From contig NC_081151.1 in assembly GCF_958295425.1 (NCBI RefSeq), forward strand, positions 23,480,799-23,544,798: a stretch of DNA of 64,000 bases, read 5' to 3'. The notes under the pieces were generated by a model. The model worked only from the letters and a program-made list of their open reading frames with translations. It had not been told where the DNA came from and did no database searches. The stretch is from Solea solea (lineage: Eukaryota > Chordata > Actinopteri > Pleuronectiformes > Soleidae). This document shows, piece by piece, positions 9,838 to 21,929 of this stretch; position 1 is the first letter of the stretch, and the number at the start of each line of letters is the position of its first letter. A program made the position numbers and the translations under genes.

Positions 9838-11761
9838 GTTTGTATCCTTCTTTTATTAAGACGCGTCTTTACTGGCTAAATCACAAATGTCCCTTCAGGT
9901 TTTCTACAGTCATTAAAACCTAGAAATGTTATGTCATTTGAAAAATGACATTTCCAAAAACATAGAACACTGTGGAAAAGTCATGGTCAATTCTGATTTA
10001 GCAGCTGTATTATATCCCATTTTTTACCCACCATCATCCAATAACAATTAAGAACACAATTCAAGATGACTGACCATCTTTTCATGAGCTGACACTGACA
10101 GTAGAAAGTCACTGATTCTTCTAGATTTTAAATAATTTCCTATTTGGTGCATTTAAGCTGCATAATTAGTCATGTTTTAATACTATTTTAATCAAAATGT
10201 AGTGTCTTACATGGATTTTTGCTTGTTTTCAAAAGTAATAGACATTACAGAGAGTATATGGTCGTGAAAATGTGTCTCAAAGTTGTGGAAATGTATTGGT
10301 AAAAACTAGTTTGAACCTCTCTTTTAATAACTTGTTTATTGTTTTCTCGGTTTTCCAATAGTGTCCACAACCATGGCTGCTAATCTTCCCTCATAAAATA
10401 CAAATTAAATTAAATTTTCAAGTGAATATTTACAATTCATTCCCGTCCTCAGCCACTTCATATAACAACAGGATCAAAAACATCATGAACTGTCTTTTAA
10501 ACTATATTAAACTAAAGTGACAAAGTCAGCAAACAGGAGTTCATATTTCACTTCTCTTTGTTGAGGATGAATATAAACTCTTGTTGTGTTTGATGTGAGT
10601 GAGTAAACTGTCAATGAAAGCTGGTTTCCTGTTCAGTGCGATGATGGAGTTGCTGTGTGAGTTTGTTTTGTCGTGTTTTCCTCTCCACTGCAGCGTATCC
10701 TGTAAAAATACGTGGAGTTGGGATTTTTATCGTTTGTTTCTAAGCTGTGTTCACTTTAACTCGTCAGGTCATGAACGGGCGAAACCTGCAGAGAAACCAT
10801 GTGACCTCCAGACCCGGCATACACTCAGAGGGGCGTGTGCAGCGAGCGCCGGACGACCAGAGGGGCTCGTCTGCGGCCACGCCAACCACCACGGCTGCCG
10901 TCGCTGCGGCGTCTCAGGATGGAACATCACAACAAATGGAGAGGACGCAGGAGGAGACACACGCTCACAGCGAGGGGGAGTCCGACTCCTCGTTGCCCTC
11001 CCCCATGAGGGAGCAGCTCTTCTCCTCAGATCTGGAGGCGTCCGGAGAGGAGTCGGACCCCCGACCACCGCCCGGCAAGGCGGCGGTTTGGATCGTGAAG
11101 CGTCAGGAGCAGAAGGTGAAGGTTAACACGTAACAAGAGCTGGGGTTGTTTTTGAACATGCTGTTATATCAAATGGAGACAGATTGATTGTGATGATATG
11201 ATATAAAATGACAGAAGAGAATTTTTCATTTTCTTTTCTAATTTGAACTCCAGTAATTCTTCTATTTTTAATCTGAAGTTTTGGTTTGTTCAAGTCTCTC
11301 TTGAAGGAATTCAGTGCTTAGCTTTTATAAAGTAAGTGTCTTTGATATCCAGAATATTTGACAGACCATACAATATTTAAGTTTACAATTTTTTCAAAAT
11401 AAAATAAATTAATGTTCATTAAAACCAATTTACTTTATTTCAGACACATTTGAAACACGGCAAAAGAAGCAGAAAGAAACATTTGGTGCATTTTCGTGGG
11501 AAGTGTGAATGTGATATCAACCGTTTCAAAGTGTGTTTTTATTCAATATAGTGCAAATACATAACTTTTGGAATTATAGTTCATTATTCTACAAACTAAA
11601 ACCAAATAACCTTTTGTCTTCATTTTAATCAGTAATAGATGAAAATAAAGTGTGAAATTATTCAAATTTGGCTTTGAATTATACAAATCTAACCAATGAG
11701 TTAAGTTTTATTTTATCTGTTAATCGTCTGTGAATTGTGTGTGTTGTGTGTTATCCTCCAG
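9838..11761 (+). other. akap6 introns around coding exon 4 (9838-10767 and 11116-11761)
   Basis: These are the 930-bp and 646-bp introns on either side of exon 10768-11115. Both are AT-rich and I see no repeat family, microsatellite or RNA gene in them. Open frames overlapping 10599-11126 on the + strand and 10769-11068 on the - strand are shadows of the real exon. The first intron joins two exons at phase 0, as does the second. Confidence 0.8.
10768..11115 (+). CDS. akap6: akap6 coding exon 4 of window (variable Ser/acidic linker)
   Basis: This exon is 348 nt (116 codons), phase 0 at both ends, with acceptor CTCGTCAG and donor AAG|GTGAAG. It begins VMNGRNLQRN, which lines up with KVGNGNLEN of recalled human AKAP6. 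Most of the rest is a low-complexity linker rich in Thr, Ser, Ala and Glu (for example HSEGESDSSLPSPM) with little sequence conservation. Placement is supported by the reading frame, by flanking exons on both sides and by the weak N-terminal match. A second GT six bases downstream (AAG|GTTAAC at 11122) would add two codons without changing the frame, so the 3' boundary has a plausible alternative. No domain is recognisable. Confidence 0.8.
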
Positions 11762-11905
11762 CAGGGGGCCCCGGTTTCACAAAGAGCCAGTCCAGACCGG
11801 GAACACTGGTACGGGTCGGAGGAGTTCCTGGCTCTTCCCGCTCAGCTGCGTAAGACGGAGATGCTCGCCATGAAGCTGGAGAGTCTGGCTCAGTCCCTCC
11901 CGCTG
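11762..11905 (+). CDS. akap6: akap6 coding exon 5 of window (WYGSEEFLALP motif)
   Basis: This exon is 144 nt (48 codons), phase 0 at both ends, with donor CTG|GTTTGT. It contains EHWYGSEEFLALPAQLRKTE then MLAMKLESLAQSLP, matching the WYGSDEYLALPSHLKQTEVL block of recalled human AKAP6. The acceptor is a tandem NAGNAG (CAGCAG at 11759-11764). Use of the first AG keeps an extra Gln codon and use of the second starts at GGG, so two proteins differing by one residue are expected. I chose the first. The following intron is only 98 bp. Confidence 0.9.
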
Positions 11906-12003
11906 GTTTGTGCACACGTTTAATCAACATCCTAATGAAAGATTTAAGGTTTTTTTTAACGTGTGTTTGTGAAGATGTTGCTGGGTTAAATGTTCTCCTG
12001 CAG

Positions 12004-12147
12004 AGACCCGGAGACTCAGACCCGGAAGCTCTGCAGGACGTGGACGACTGGGATTTGACGGAGCTCAACCCGGACTGGGACGTCGGGGACAGCGTGAGCT
12101 GCGTCGCAGAGAGTGGGGACGATAATTCTTCTCCTCTGCCTCCACTG
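12004..12147 (+). CDS. akap6: akap6 coding exon 6 of window (acidic DDWDL segment)
   Basis: This exon is 144 nt (48 codons), phase 0 at both ends, with acceptor TTCTCCTGCAG and donor CTG|GTACGT. It codes RPGDSDPEALQDVDDWDLTE and then LNPDWDVGDSVSC, corresponding to the human RGETIQNIDDWELSEMNSD region. It is strongly acidic (many Asp/Glu) and ends in a Ser/Pro-rich tail. It is probably unstructured linker between the N-terminal block and the spectrin-like repeats. It has the same length as the preceding exon, but the two are not similar enough to suggest duplication. It is followed by an 88-bp intron that carries a short (CA)n run at 12164-12183. Confidence 0.88.
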
Positions 12148-12235
12148 GTACGTCTTATACTCTCACACACACACACACACACATGTTGATCCAGAACCTT
12201 CCTCCCATCACGTCCTCTCTCCGTTCTCCCCGCAG

Positions 12236-12481
12236 CTTCCTTACAGAAGACACCTGGTCAGCCGGTTTAGCCCCACCTCCTCCAGTGACATCGCGCCCTC
12301 GGTCGGGGAAAGCATCGAGTCCGGCCCGCTAAGTGATCTGCAGTCTGAAGAGGATGAGGGCCGGGAGTCTGCGGAGCGCCACCTGCAGGTGAATAGACGT
12401 GGACGTGTGTCACTGGTGCAGGAGCTGCTGCAGGACATTCAGAGTCAGGACAAAGACCCTGACATCTGGAGGAAGATTGAG
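12236..12481 (+). CDS. akap6: akap6 coding exon 7 of window (leads into spectrin repeat 1)
   Basis: This exon is 246 nt (82 codons), phase 0 at both ends, with acceptor CTCCCCGCAG and donor GAG|GTAAGG, a near-consensus site. It carries SPTSSSDIAPSVGESIESGP followed by LSDLQSEEDEG, one of the best conserved linker motifs of AKAP6 and likely phosphorylated. Its C-terminal part, SLVQELLQDIQSQDKDPDIW then RKIE, begins the helical spectrin-like region (human ALIQKLMQDIQHQDNYEAIWEKIE). In mammals the spectrin-like repeats starting here direct AKAP6 to the nuclear envelope through nesprin-1-alpha. An 8.7 kb intron follows. Confidence 0.94.
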
Positions 12482-14341
12482 GTAAGGACTGTGCGAAGGT
12501 TTTTAACACACATTTATTTCTGAGCTCCTGAAGACTTTAAAACAAAAAAGAAAAATCTGTTTTCTTTAATATTCTCTGGTGTTTACTCCACATTTTCTCT
12601 TATTTAAAGGTCCAACGTTTACTAAGGTTTATTGGCTGAAATCGAATATACTACCCAATACGTATGATTGTACAGCTGCTTCGATGTGTTAAATTGCAAT
12701 ATGACAAGAAAGAGCAGTTATTTGATAAAAATGTGCGCACAAACAGCGTCGTCATCATCAGCAGAAAATGTGTTCAGTTTGTTGACAGAAAAATATGCGA
12801 TGACATCGTCATCTACTTGTTGCTTAAAAAATGGAATATAAAGGGTTAGAACACTAAATATGACCAATTTATTTTAAATAATCAGGTTTCATGTCATTTA
12901 AAAGAGAAAAAACCAAACAAATTGAATGTGAACATTTTTTATTTCTATTCTGACAACAATCTGAATCAAAATCAATCAACTTTTACTAGTTTTTCTTGTC
13001 GTTGTCACTGTAGTTGCTGTGATGGGCTGGAGGTCTAGTATCAGATTGTCCCATGGCCTTTGTTAAATCATGATCTCACCTCTTAAAGTGATTTAAAGAA
13101 AATAATAATAATGTATATGGTGTGTAATAGCAATATAGGGACGGTACATTTTTTGTACCTAAGGTGCTGAGTGTCATTTTTTTTTAAAAATGTTCCGTCA
13201 GGGTCAGAACCTCGTACTAGCTTCTCTGACTTCTTTGTTTATCTGTAGCTAGCATTAGCATTAGTATTAGCATGTCTCTGCGTCGAACCAGAGCAAACTT
13301 GAGTTCCAACAACAAAGTGAAAGCCAAAATGACTTAAACTCTTTATTTTCTTACTTTTGCCCTCGTCTCCGTGTCTCCAGCCGCTGTGATGGATTGGAGG
13401 TCTGGTATCGGATCGTCCCGTGGCCTCCGTTAATTCATCATCCCACTTCTAAAGGTCACGTTTGATTGGCAGGCGGATTATTGATGAGGCCGCCCCGTTG
13501 AACTAATCAGTCATATCTGTCGTATTGAATATGGTGAAATGTCAATAGCTCTGGGGATTTATTCTCCTCACCCCGCTGCTCGTTTAATTATCGCAGTAAA
13601 GAACCTCCGCTGCTTCTAATATATTTTTTTTTATAGTTTCACTCTTTTCAGATTATTTCATTCCATCTCTTTACGGTGTCATTACATTTTACTTTAATGC
13701 TGCGACGTCGCACGCTTCCCTCTGGGTTCGGTCAAGTTTGCATCTTATCTGGTGTCGGCCGGATCCGTCCAGAGCCCGAGGACGGTAATAAGATTATCAG
13801 CCAGTATGGTCAGAATATTTTAGGATAATTACGAGTATTTAAAGGCCGTGTCTGTGTGAGAGGGAACTCTGGGTCAGTGACCCCAGACATGTTGCGGGGT
13901 GACGTCAGTCCCGCCTCATCGAACCGCGTCCTTCATATTCCTGAAGTCAAATGAGATTCCCCCGCATTAATATTCAGAATGATGATGATTTGACGGATGA
14001 AATGTCGAAGCTGTCCCCCGCTCTGCTCCGGTCTCCGTCGCTGTCGTGCGGTTGATTTTGGGAACAGTTTGACAAGCAGCAGTCCGTGTCTGGAATCGGA
14101 GCTCCGTCTTTTCTGAGCGAGGAGAAATTTATTTTCCCTTCCCGAGGTTAATTTACTCAAGTTGATCAAATCATGAGATCATTTAAAAGATATTTCTTTA
14201 ATGATGCATAGATAATGAATGTCGAGGCCAATACTGATGTCAAACCCTCCACCACTACTTCATTATTAAATACAGTTGCCCACAGCGGCAGAGGAGAGGA
14301 CAAAGAAATGCAAACAAAAAATAGTTTCTTTAAAAAGTCTC

Positions 14342-14975
14342 TTTGAGTCACTGAGGTAAATCTGAACAAATTGACAAAATAAGACATTTGAACTTAGTGA
14401 TGGAGGCAGCAGTGGATCAACAACTCCTGTGTGCTGTGATGTTAAAATCACTGATTTTCTCTATGGGGTTTGGTGTGGGAGAGTGAGTGGTTTACAAACT
14501 TCAGTTTCCTGTTGGAAAAGTCTGTCTCACAGTGAGAAGAAGACGTAAACAAGTTCTTAAAGATGTCTTAGACTTAGGAGGTTGTTCTCCTAAACTGCAG
14601 CGTGACTGGCCAAAGTCTTAAAAGGAGGACGAGAAGACTAGTTTGTAAACCACTCACTCTCCCACACCACATTCCATAGAGAAAATCAGTGATTTTAAAA
14701 TCCACTGCTGCCTTCATCACTAAGTTCATATGTGTTATTTTAGGATTAGGATTTAAAATCGTACTTTCAGATTTACTTCAGTGACACAAAGTGACCACAT
14801 GAGGCAGCAGTAGACCAGCAGCTCCTGTGTCCCCACAAGCTAAAATCACGGATTTTCTCTATGGACTTTGGTATGGGAGATTGTGATGTTTATAAACTTC
14901 ACTTTCCAGTCTGAAAAGTATGTCTAAGATAAAGACGTGATCATGTTCTTAATATATCGCAGACTTAATTTTAAC
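14342..14975. mobile_element. Two adjacent MITE-like elements (copies 4a, 4b)
   Basis: A right half (14342-14600, ending in CTGTTGGAAAAGTCTGTCTC and an altered AGTGAGAAGAAGACG) is followed by a second, nearly complete copy (about 14630-14975) with both arms. They could be two independent insertions or a local duplication. Confidence 0.75.
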
Positions 14976-15321
14976 TTGATGTTTTTGTTTTTAAGTGAGA
15001 GCTCCGGCTGGTTTTCAGTCACCGTGAGCGACCGTTCGTAAATCTAGGAAAAGTGATGCACTTTAGAAAAAACTTGAGTCCAAAAAAACACACATTAGGA
15101 GTCATGCTCTGCTTTCTTATACACACTCAGACACACACTCGCTCTCTCCTCTCCTCTCTGCTCCTGGGTAATTAGCTGATTAGCTGCTTAATTAGCAGCA
15201 TGTAATCATGGCGATGGATGAGCTGCCTAATTGAGGAAGTGAAGAGAGGAGTGGAAGAGTTGTCTCGGTGTGGAGGATGACATTCTGAGAGTCTCCGCTG
15301 AATACACACAGAAAGACAGAC

Positions 15322-15359
<38 letters not shown>

Positions 15360-16077
15360 TCCGTCCAGGGACGAGCGATCACTGCTGGAGCAGAAATGAA
15401 TCAAATCCAGGAGCAGAACAGAAAAATAATCCGTCGACCAAGTCTCGTCTCCTCTGAGAGAGCGAGGGAGAGGGAAGGAGAGGGTGGTGGAGGTGCAGGG
15501 CTGTGTTTGTTGTCGGAGTTGAGTAGATTTGATTAGAGTTGAGATGAACAGAGTAGAAAGAAACAGAATCTCATGTCTGAACTCGTCCCTTTTATGGCAG
15601 ATGAAATCAGTTGCGTTCGCCGTCAGTGGGATATTTCATTTTCCTCCCAGGTTCATTTTTTTCTGCTGGGGAAACAAAATGAAGAAGAAGCCAAAGTAGA
15701 TTCGGCTGCTCCACTCAATCGCTGTCTGCTCGTGATGGAGCCGTTCCATCTTAAAGTGTAAATTCTTTTCTCTTTCAAATTAATTTCCATGTATCTGTTC
15801 AATTTGATTTGCTAATGTAAAAGTTCAGAGTTGTAAAAGTGTGTCAACACTTGCTGAACTTCACTTGAGTTTGAGTCTGAGGTGAGAAAAAATCGGCCGT
15901 AAAATCGTGCCATATGAGCTTCTCATAAACATATCGGCACTATTTATATTATAAAAACAAATCAAATCCTTTATTTCTCTGAAGAAAAACATTTATATTG
16001 ACATTATTTGTGATTTTTTTATGGTTGCGATTATGATTCGTACATTTCATTTATAGTTATTAGTCATGTTTATTTTA

Positions 16078-16180
16078 ATTTAACCTTTATTTAACCAGGA
16101 AAATCCCATTAAGATTAAGAAACCTCGTTTTCAAGGGAGTTCTGGGTAAAATAGGCAGCAGCAAAAGACAAATAAAAAGA
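16078..16180. repeat. LINE-tail-like dispersed repeat
   Basis: CCTTTATTTAACCAGGAAAA followed by AAGATTAAGAAACCTCGTTT matches a widely dispersed vertebrate repeat tail that I know from fish genomes. Class is uncertain. Confidence 0.6.
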
Positions 16181-16592
16181 AAACGGATTCAATTTAAAAG
16201 CAGATTATGTAAAACAAGTGCATGTTCCATGCATAAGGTGCAGAATTTTTAAAAAAGGATAAAATATTAAACCCCTATATTTACCTCTTTGTCATAATGG
16301 TTTTAACAACTACATCTGTGTAATCAGATAGATTGTTTCCCTGAATTTTATTGATCCAAAATTCCCTTTAAAACCCATTTACTACTTACTAAAGCAACAA
16401 GATGAAAGGTTTTCAGCATGAATATATGCCGGAATAATATTTTATATGACTTTTGACCCATAACAATACATTTCTTTCATATAAATGTGAATAAAACACA
16501 TTTTCCTACATTTTCTTCATAGTTTCATCGTTATAAACCGCTGACTTCTTTATACAAAGCTTACATTTACTGAAATATTCCTTGTTTCTTTC

Positions 16593-16598
<6 letters not shown>

Positions 16599-16627
<29 letters not shown>

Positions 16628-16628
16628 C
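16599..16628. repeat. (AT)15 microsatellite
   Basis: A pure AT run of 30 bp. Confidence 0.97.
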
Positions 16629-19600
16629 TATAGATATTATACAGAAATGGTTTGTCTTTCTGTTGCCGTCCTCCTGCTGTCTCTGCTGTTGGACATGAAT
16701 ATTTTACTCCAGACTTTGTTGTTTTTTTTATTTTTTCATCCTCGCCCTTTGACCCCCGCAGACGCTGCTGTCTCGACCTTGACCGCCTCTTCATTCATTT
16801 TGTAACGCAGCGGCCGTCGTTTGCGTCCACGTCACGTAAATGTGCGGCTCGTTCCGTGAAAGCTTATGAGGAAATATACATATATACACACACGCACACG
16901 CACATACACGCTCCTGTAATGATGCTGCTGCACCACAGAAAAGAAAAGAGAAGACGGAGAGAGAGAGAGAGAGAGAGAGAGGGTCCAACAGTTAGATAAG
17001 TGTCCTGCAGGTCATGTGATCACATGATTGTGTGTGTGTATGGCATCAGCGTCCTCAGTGTGAGGTGTCTGTGTTTGCCGGCGCTGCGGCGCGTCGGCCT
17101 ATCTGCGAGCAGTGGGGGACAGACAGACAACAGACTCACATCAACACTCGTCTGATTGGCCCGGCGGGAGGGCGGGGCCACCAACCGACACGAGAGACGA
17201 GAGGAAAATAAGAGAGAGAGAGACGGAGGAGGGTGTGTGTTTATTTATTTATTTTCTTTTGTTGTTTCTATAGATAAACAGGTTGAAGAGGAGGTAAAGG
17301 TAAAGCAAACACTGAGTGAGTGAGTGAGTGAGGAGAGGAGGAGAGAGTTTGTGAAGTTAATCTAAACTGTGAGTCACCGGTTTTCATCTGAGGAAATTCA
17401 ACATAAGATAAGATAAGAGAGTCCTTTATTAGTCATTTATATTGTAAAATGTAAATCAAGATCATTATTAATAATAAACATGCATTTCCACATTTGGTAC
17501 AATTCCTCTAAACCTTAAATATCACATAAATCCCGGGTTCTCAAACTGTGGTGCGTGCGAGCTTCCCCTGCTTCCTTTGCAGCTGAGCCTCACATTAAAA
17601 GTTTATCAGTGAGTGTTACTGCTGTGCTTTTAATTTGAAAAACTTGAGAACTGTTAATGATGACATCACAACATTTTATCCTGTGAGCTGTAAAATAATT
17701 TAAAAAAAAACCTCTTCGCAGTTTTCTAATCCACATTTATTAGCAATAAATATTAATGTTGAGTTTAGTAATCTAATGTAATCTGGGCTTGAGTTTCAAT
17801 GAAATGGTGGGATTATGAACATGAGGGTGAGCATAGTGTCTCTCTCTCGCTCCTGTTGTCCTCGTGTTCCATCCTCGTCTCGTGCCGCGGACGCACAGAA
17901 ATGTAATGGCGGAGGACGAGCTCGGCATGCTGGGAGTTTGAGTCCACGTCGCTCAGCGTTGTCTGAACAGTGATTATTTCAGCAAACGGCGATTTGGGCG
18001 GAGTTCTCAGCTCCCAGCAGGCCGCCGCCATGTTTCCCAGGAGCCTCAGTGGATTACAGTCATGAAAGCAGCTGTAAGCAGCCCCAGTGCATGCTGGTCC
18101 ATCAAATCTATGAACTTCTGGTCTTATCTTCTCTCTGTTTCCTTTACTTTCACTCTGCCTGATCCCCTCTTTCCTTTTCCTTCCTTTCTTTCTTCATTTC
18201 CTCTTTCCTCTCCTCCTTCCTCTCCCTTACTCGCTTCCTCTTATCCTTCCTTCCTCTCCTGTGATCCCATCAATACTTTTGATTTCCATCTCTCCTTCGT
18301 AACGAGCAGCAGCAGCAGCAGCAGAGATTGACAGAATCATATCAATATATATATTTATATATGTATATATTTGTTTAGGGTCATGGTTGTAATTAACATA
18401 CTGACGCTCAATCGGTCAAGGTTTGTGTCTCACACACACACACACACACTGGTATCATCACAGAAACTCGTCTTCACACACGAGGACAGACTCGCACAGA
18501 TTCGATGCAGTGATTTGTAGACGAGGTGAAAACACAGACTCCAGTCATTTCCATCACATTTACCTTCACACCGTCCTCTTCCTCCTCCTCCTCCTCCTCC
18601 TCCTCCTCCTCCTCTGCTCTGTCATTAGTTTTTCTGAATCCCTCTCAGATACAGATATGGAAACCAAACTGGATGCTGAGAATATGAGAATTGTCTGTGT
18701 TACACTTGTTATTCAGCGGCGGATGTTTGAGGTCGGACTGGAAACAATGAATTTCAGGCGTCACGTTAGTGAACATCCTCAGTTTTATGTAAATGACTTC
18801 TCCATTTCCTCAGTGTGTGTGTGTGTGTGTGTTTATCTCGCTGGTTTGTTTCCATATAAGATTCAGTCTGCAGCCTCACGTCGACCTCTGTGTGTGTTTG
18901 TGTGTTGTGGGCGCTCGTCTCTGCCTGCAGCCGTCCACCTGAAGACGCAGTTAACCGTCCTCTGAAACGTGAGACAATTACGGCCGATTACCTGAAATGA
19001 TTCGACTCAATTTTTGTTTCAATAAATCAAGATAATTAATTTTTTGCCTGGTTATGAAAGAGATTTTCGCAGAACTTATGAATCTCTAACCTGGTGCGTC
19101 ATTAAAAATATTCATTTGCTTGAATAAATGTTGTTTAAATGCAAACTATTCATCCTACGATGACTATCGGACATTTAGCTGACAGCCCATAGTCACGTGA
19201 AATTATCGTGGTCACGGTTTCTACGCTACGTTAAAAAATGCAACATTTCGTGATTTATTTAAAAGTGCCACAAGGGGGAGCTGCATCTTTTCAGTCATTC
19301 CAGGATGTCACGATTTTTACTCACCATTCTTGTTGTTCGCTCTAAAATATTAATGAAGAGTAACATGTTTTTGTAATGTTACAATATTTTAAGTATCGCA
19401 TTTGTGACATTTTATTATATATAGTGAAAATTGTTTCATAATCCATCAATCTGTGGATTATTTGATTATGTTAAACTGCGTCATGTGGTGTCCGTAAAAT
19501 GACGAAAATGTTCTCCAACAAACCAAGGATCTAACACGAGCAAAGAGACCAGAACGTACTCATATTTAAGAGGCTGAAGAGAATCCCAGAAACACTCAAA

Positions 19601-21199
19601 CGTATTCAAAATAGTTGTTTGTTAATTAAATAATCCATTAATAACATCTTTATGGACAGAAAAAACATTTTAAACAGAAAAATTACACACGTCTGAGTCA
19701 AAACGCTGTCCACAAACAAAAGATCTTCACTTTTCTTCATCACACGTTCACAGTAAAGAAAACAACAACATTTGTAGAAATGAATTCATTCATGATCAAA
19801 CACTACAGATACACACACTGTGCCCTCACAGGGTTTAATTAAATAAATCCACATGTAATCGATGAGTTTGTTTAAGTGTTTTTTTTTATTCATCTGTGAT
19901 TTTTCAGCTTCTTAAATGTGAATATTTTCTGGTTTCTTTGCTCCACATAACGAAGAAATCATTAAAACTTGACAAATGGAGAAAACAACCGACAGTTTCA
20001 GTTTTTTCACGTTTTTCCTCTTTGTGTCGTGACTCACACAAAATAAAAGCACACGTTCCTGTGCTTTTATTTTGACACAGTGAGAAAGTTAGTGATCCTG
20101 ACGTCTCTGACTGAAGCTCCCTCGTCTCGTTTGGTGTGCGTGAAAATGCATTGAAACGTGAACTGTGCGTCTCCTCGTCTCGTGCTCCTCTCTTCAGAGC
20201 GGAGGTTTAAACTCTTCACGTCTGTTGTGACTGCTTGTGAATCCTCTTCAGCAGTGAAGTGGATTCAAACGGCACAGATCTGTACTGGATCAGATACGAC
20301 TTCGACTCGTTCTCCTCCCGTTCTTTCTTTACATTTTACTCCGCGAAAAAATAAAGAGAAGAAATAAATTCAGGGAAAATATTTTTAAATAATTCTATTT
20401 ATTTCATTTATTCTTAATTCAGTTTCATGTTTTAATTCTTCAGTCTCTTCATGAATCCTCATGTTGGCCAGTAGATGGCAGTAACTCTCCACCAGGCAAC
20501 GAACGCTGCTTCTCTTCTTCTTCTTCTCCTCCCTATGTTGTTTTCCCCTCTCTTCATCAGTCCACCTGTGTGTGTGTGTGTGTTATCTCTTTCATTTTCA
20601 CTTCTTTTTCCTGTTCTTCTTTTTCCACCCCTGTTGATTTTTCTTGTTTTCCTCCACTTTTCTTTTTTCCAGCACTGTGTTTTTCTTTCTTCTCTCTAAA
20701 TTGTTTGTTTCAAGCGTCCTCGCCGCATCATTTTCGTGCCGTAACTACCTCTCATTTTCATTTCATCCACTTCTCAGTCTCTTCTCGTTTCATTCTCGCC
20801 CTCCACACTCTCACTCTGTTCTCGCTCTTTTCTTCATTTCACCATTTTCACTCCTCACTCCTCCCTCTGTCTGTGTTTTTAATCCTAATCTGTGTTTACC
20901 TGTTACATCCGGCAGCTCTTTCTTCTCTTTCTGTCCTTGAATTTCTCTCCTCTCCTCTCCTCTCCTCTTGTTTCCTCCCCTCACCTGCCTGTCTTCTCTT
21001 TATCTCTCTCTTCTTTTTTCCAGAGTATCTTCTCTTCTGGTCCTCATCCTCTCATCCCTCCGTCCCTCTCTGCTGCAGTGTTTTTGTTGAGTGTTGTGTT
21101 GATGTGGGTCCAGCAGATTCTGGACAGAACCTCACAGTTTTTTTTTCATGTTATGACTGTTTTAAATCTCTCTCTCCCTCTCTCTGTGTTTGTCCCCAG

Positions 21200-21322
21200 T
21201 GTTTCGTGCAGCAGTTGGACGGCTTCATCTCGTGGCTGCAGGAGGCGCTGGACAGCACGGAGAACTGGACGCAGCCCAGACAGGAGCTGGACAGCCTGAG
21301 GGTTTACCTGGACACACACCTG
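21200..21322 (+). CDS. akap6: akap6 coding exon 8 of window (spectrin repeat 1)
   Basis: This exon is 123 nt (41 codons), phase 0 at both ends, with acceptor TTTGTCCCCAG preceded by a long CT-rich tract and donor CTG|GTCAGA. It codes CFVQQLDGFISWLQEALDST followed by ENWTQPRQELDSLRVYLDTH, matching GFVNKLDEFIQWLNEAMETT in human AKAP6. The FISWLQEAL pattern with a tryptophan is the usual first helix of a spectrin repeat, and ENWTQP caps it. The exon is isolated between introns of 8.7 and 10.3 kb. Being 123 nt, it could be skipped in frame, although that would remove the core of the repeat. Copies of the inverted-repeat element lie on both sides. Confidence 0.95.
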
Positions 21323-21399
21323 GTCAGAGCACAAACACGCACACTCACACGCTGTGTTTTTATCCCTGCATCTGCGAGGACACGCTCTGCTGCTGCACG

Positions 21400-21408
21400 C
21401 ACACACAC

Positions 21409-21447
<39 letters not shown>
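21400..21447. repeat. (AC)n microsatellite close to exon 21200-21322
   Basis: A 48-bp AC run with one GC interruption, 78 bp after the donor of the exon. Confidence 0.97.
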
Positions 21448-21449
<2 letters not shown>

Positions 21450-21929
21450 GGCTCCAGCAGCAGAGACTCAGCATGGTGCCACTCTGTGTGAATGAAGTGT
21501 CAGAAAAGGAGCCGGTGCTTTGAGACGAGCTGAAAACACAACCTGCTGCTCGTTCTCTCTTCACACTCACCTGACGTGAAACAGCTGATCAACAGCTGAT
21601 GATCAGCTGATCAACAGCTCATCATCACGGTCACACAAACGGGCACTGGTGCTTTTTTACTTTGCCATGGTTACGGTTTGATGTGGTTTGTGTTTCCACT
21701 GTGGATCACAGGTTTTTCTGGGACTGATGCTGATTTGTCTTTTCTTTTTACCTCAATCTGATGAAAGAAAACTCTTTAATGTTCAAAAAAGTAACACATA
21801 AAATGCACAACTTCAGTAACCTAACCACACACACACACACACACACAATTCACACATGGGTTTATGATCCCAAATTTGCATGTTTTCATTTACATACATG
21901 CATATAAATGTGACACACACACCCACACA

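Larger units (their letters stand above)
12482..21199 (+). other. akap6 intron, 8.7 kb
   Basis: This intron contains no recognisable coding sequence. It holds 'tagcattagcat'-type short repeats near 13248-13275, a non-repetitive island at 13440-14150, two adjacent copies of the inverted-repeat element (14342-14975), a (GA)n tract near 15330, a LINE-tail-like fragment (16078-16180), an (AT)n run (16599-16628), a short 'aagataagataag' repeat at 17403-17440, a (CCT)n tract near 18575-18612, and partial copies of the 'aatattcacatttaag' family at about 19500-19625 and 19880-19990. The last 700 bp before the exon are very pyrimidine-rich on the + strand, which gives long but meaningless open frames. 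Confidence 0.85.

Noticed and set aside
10599..11126. 175-residue open frame overlapping an exon
   Set aside because: It is in a different frame from the exon at 10768-11115; the exon's frame joins both neighbours without a stop.
20570..21523. 317-residue open frame on the + strand
   Set aside because: It is a pyrimidine-rich intron translated into Phe/Ser/Leu-rich low complexity that runs into exon 21200-21322 in the wrong frame and then into a CA repeat.
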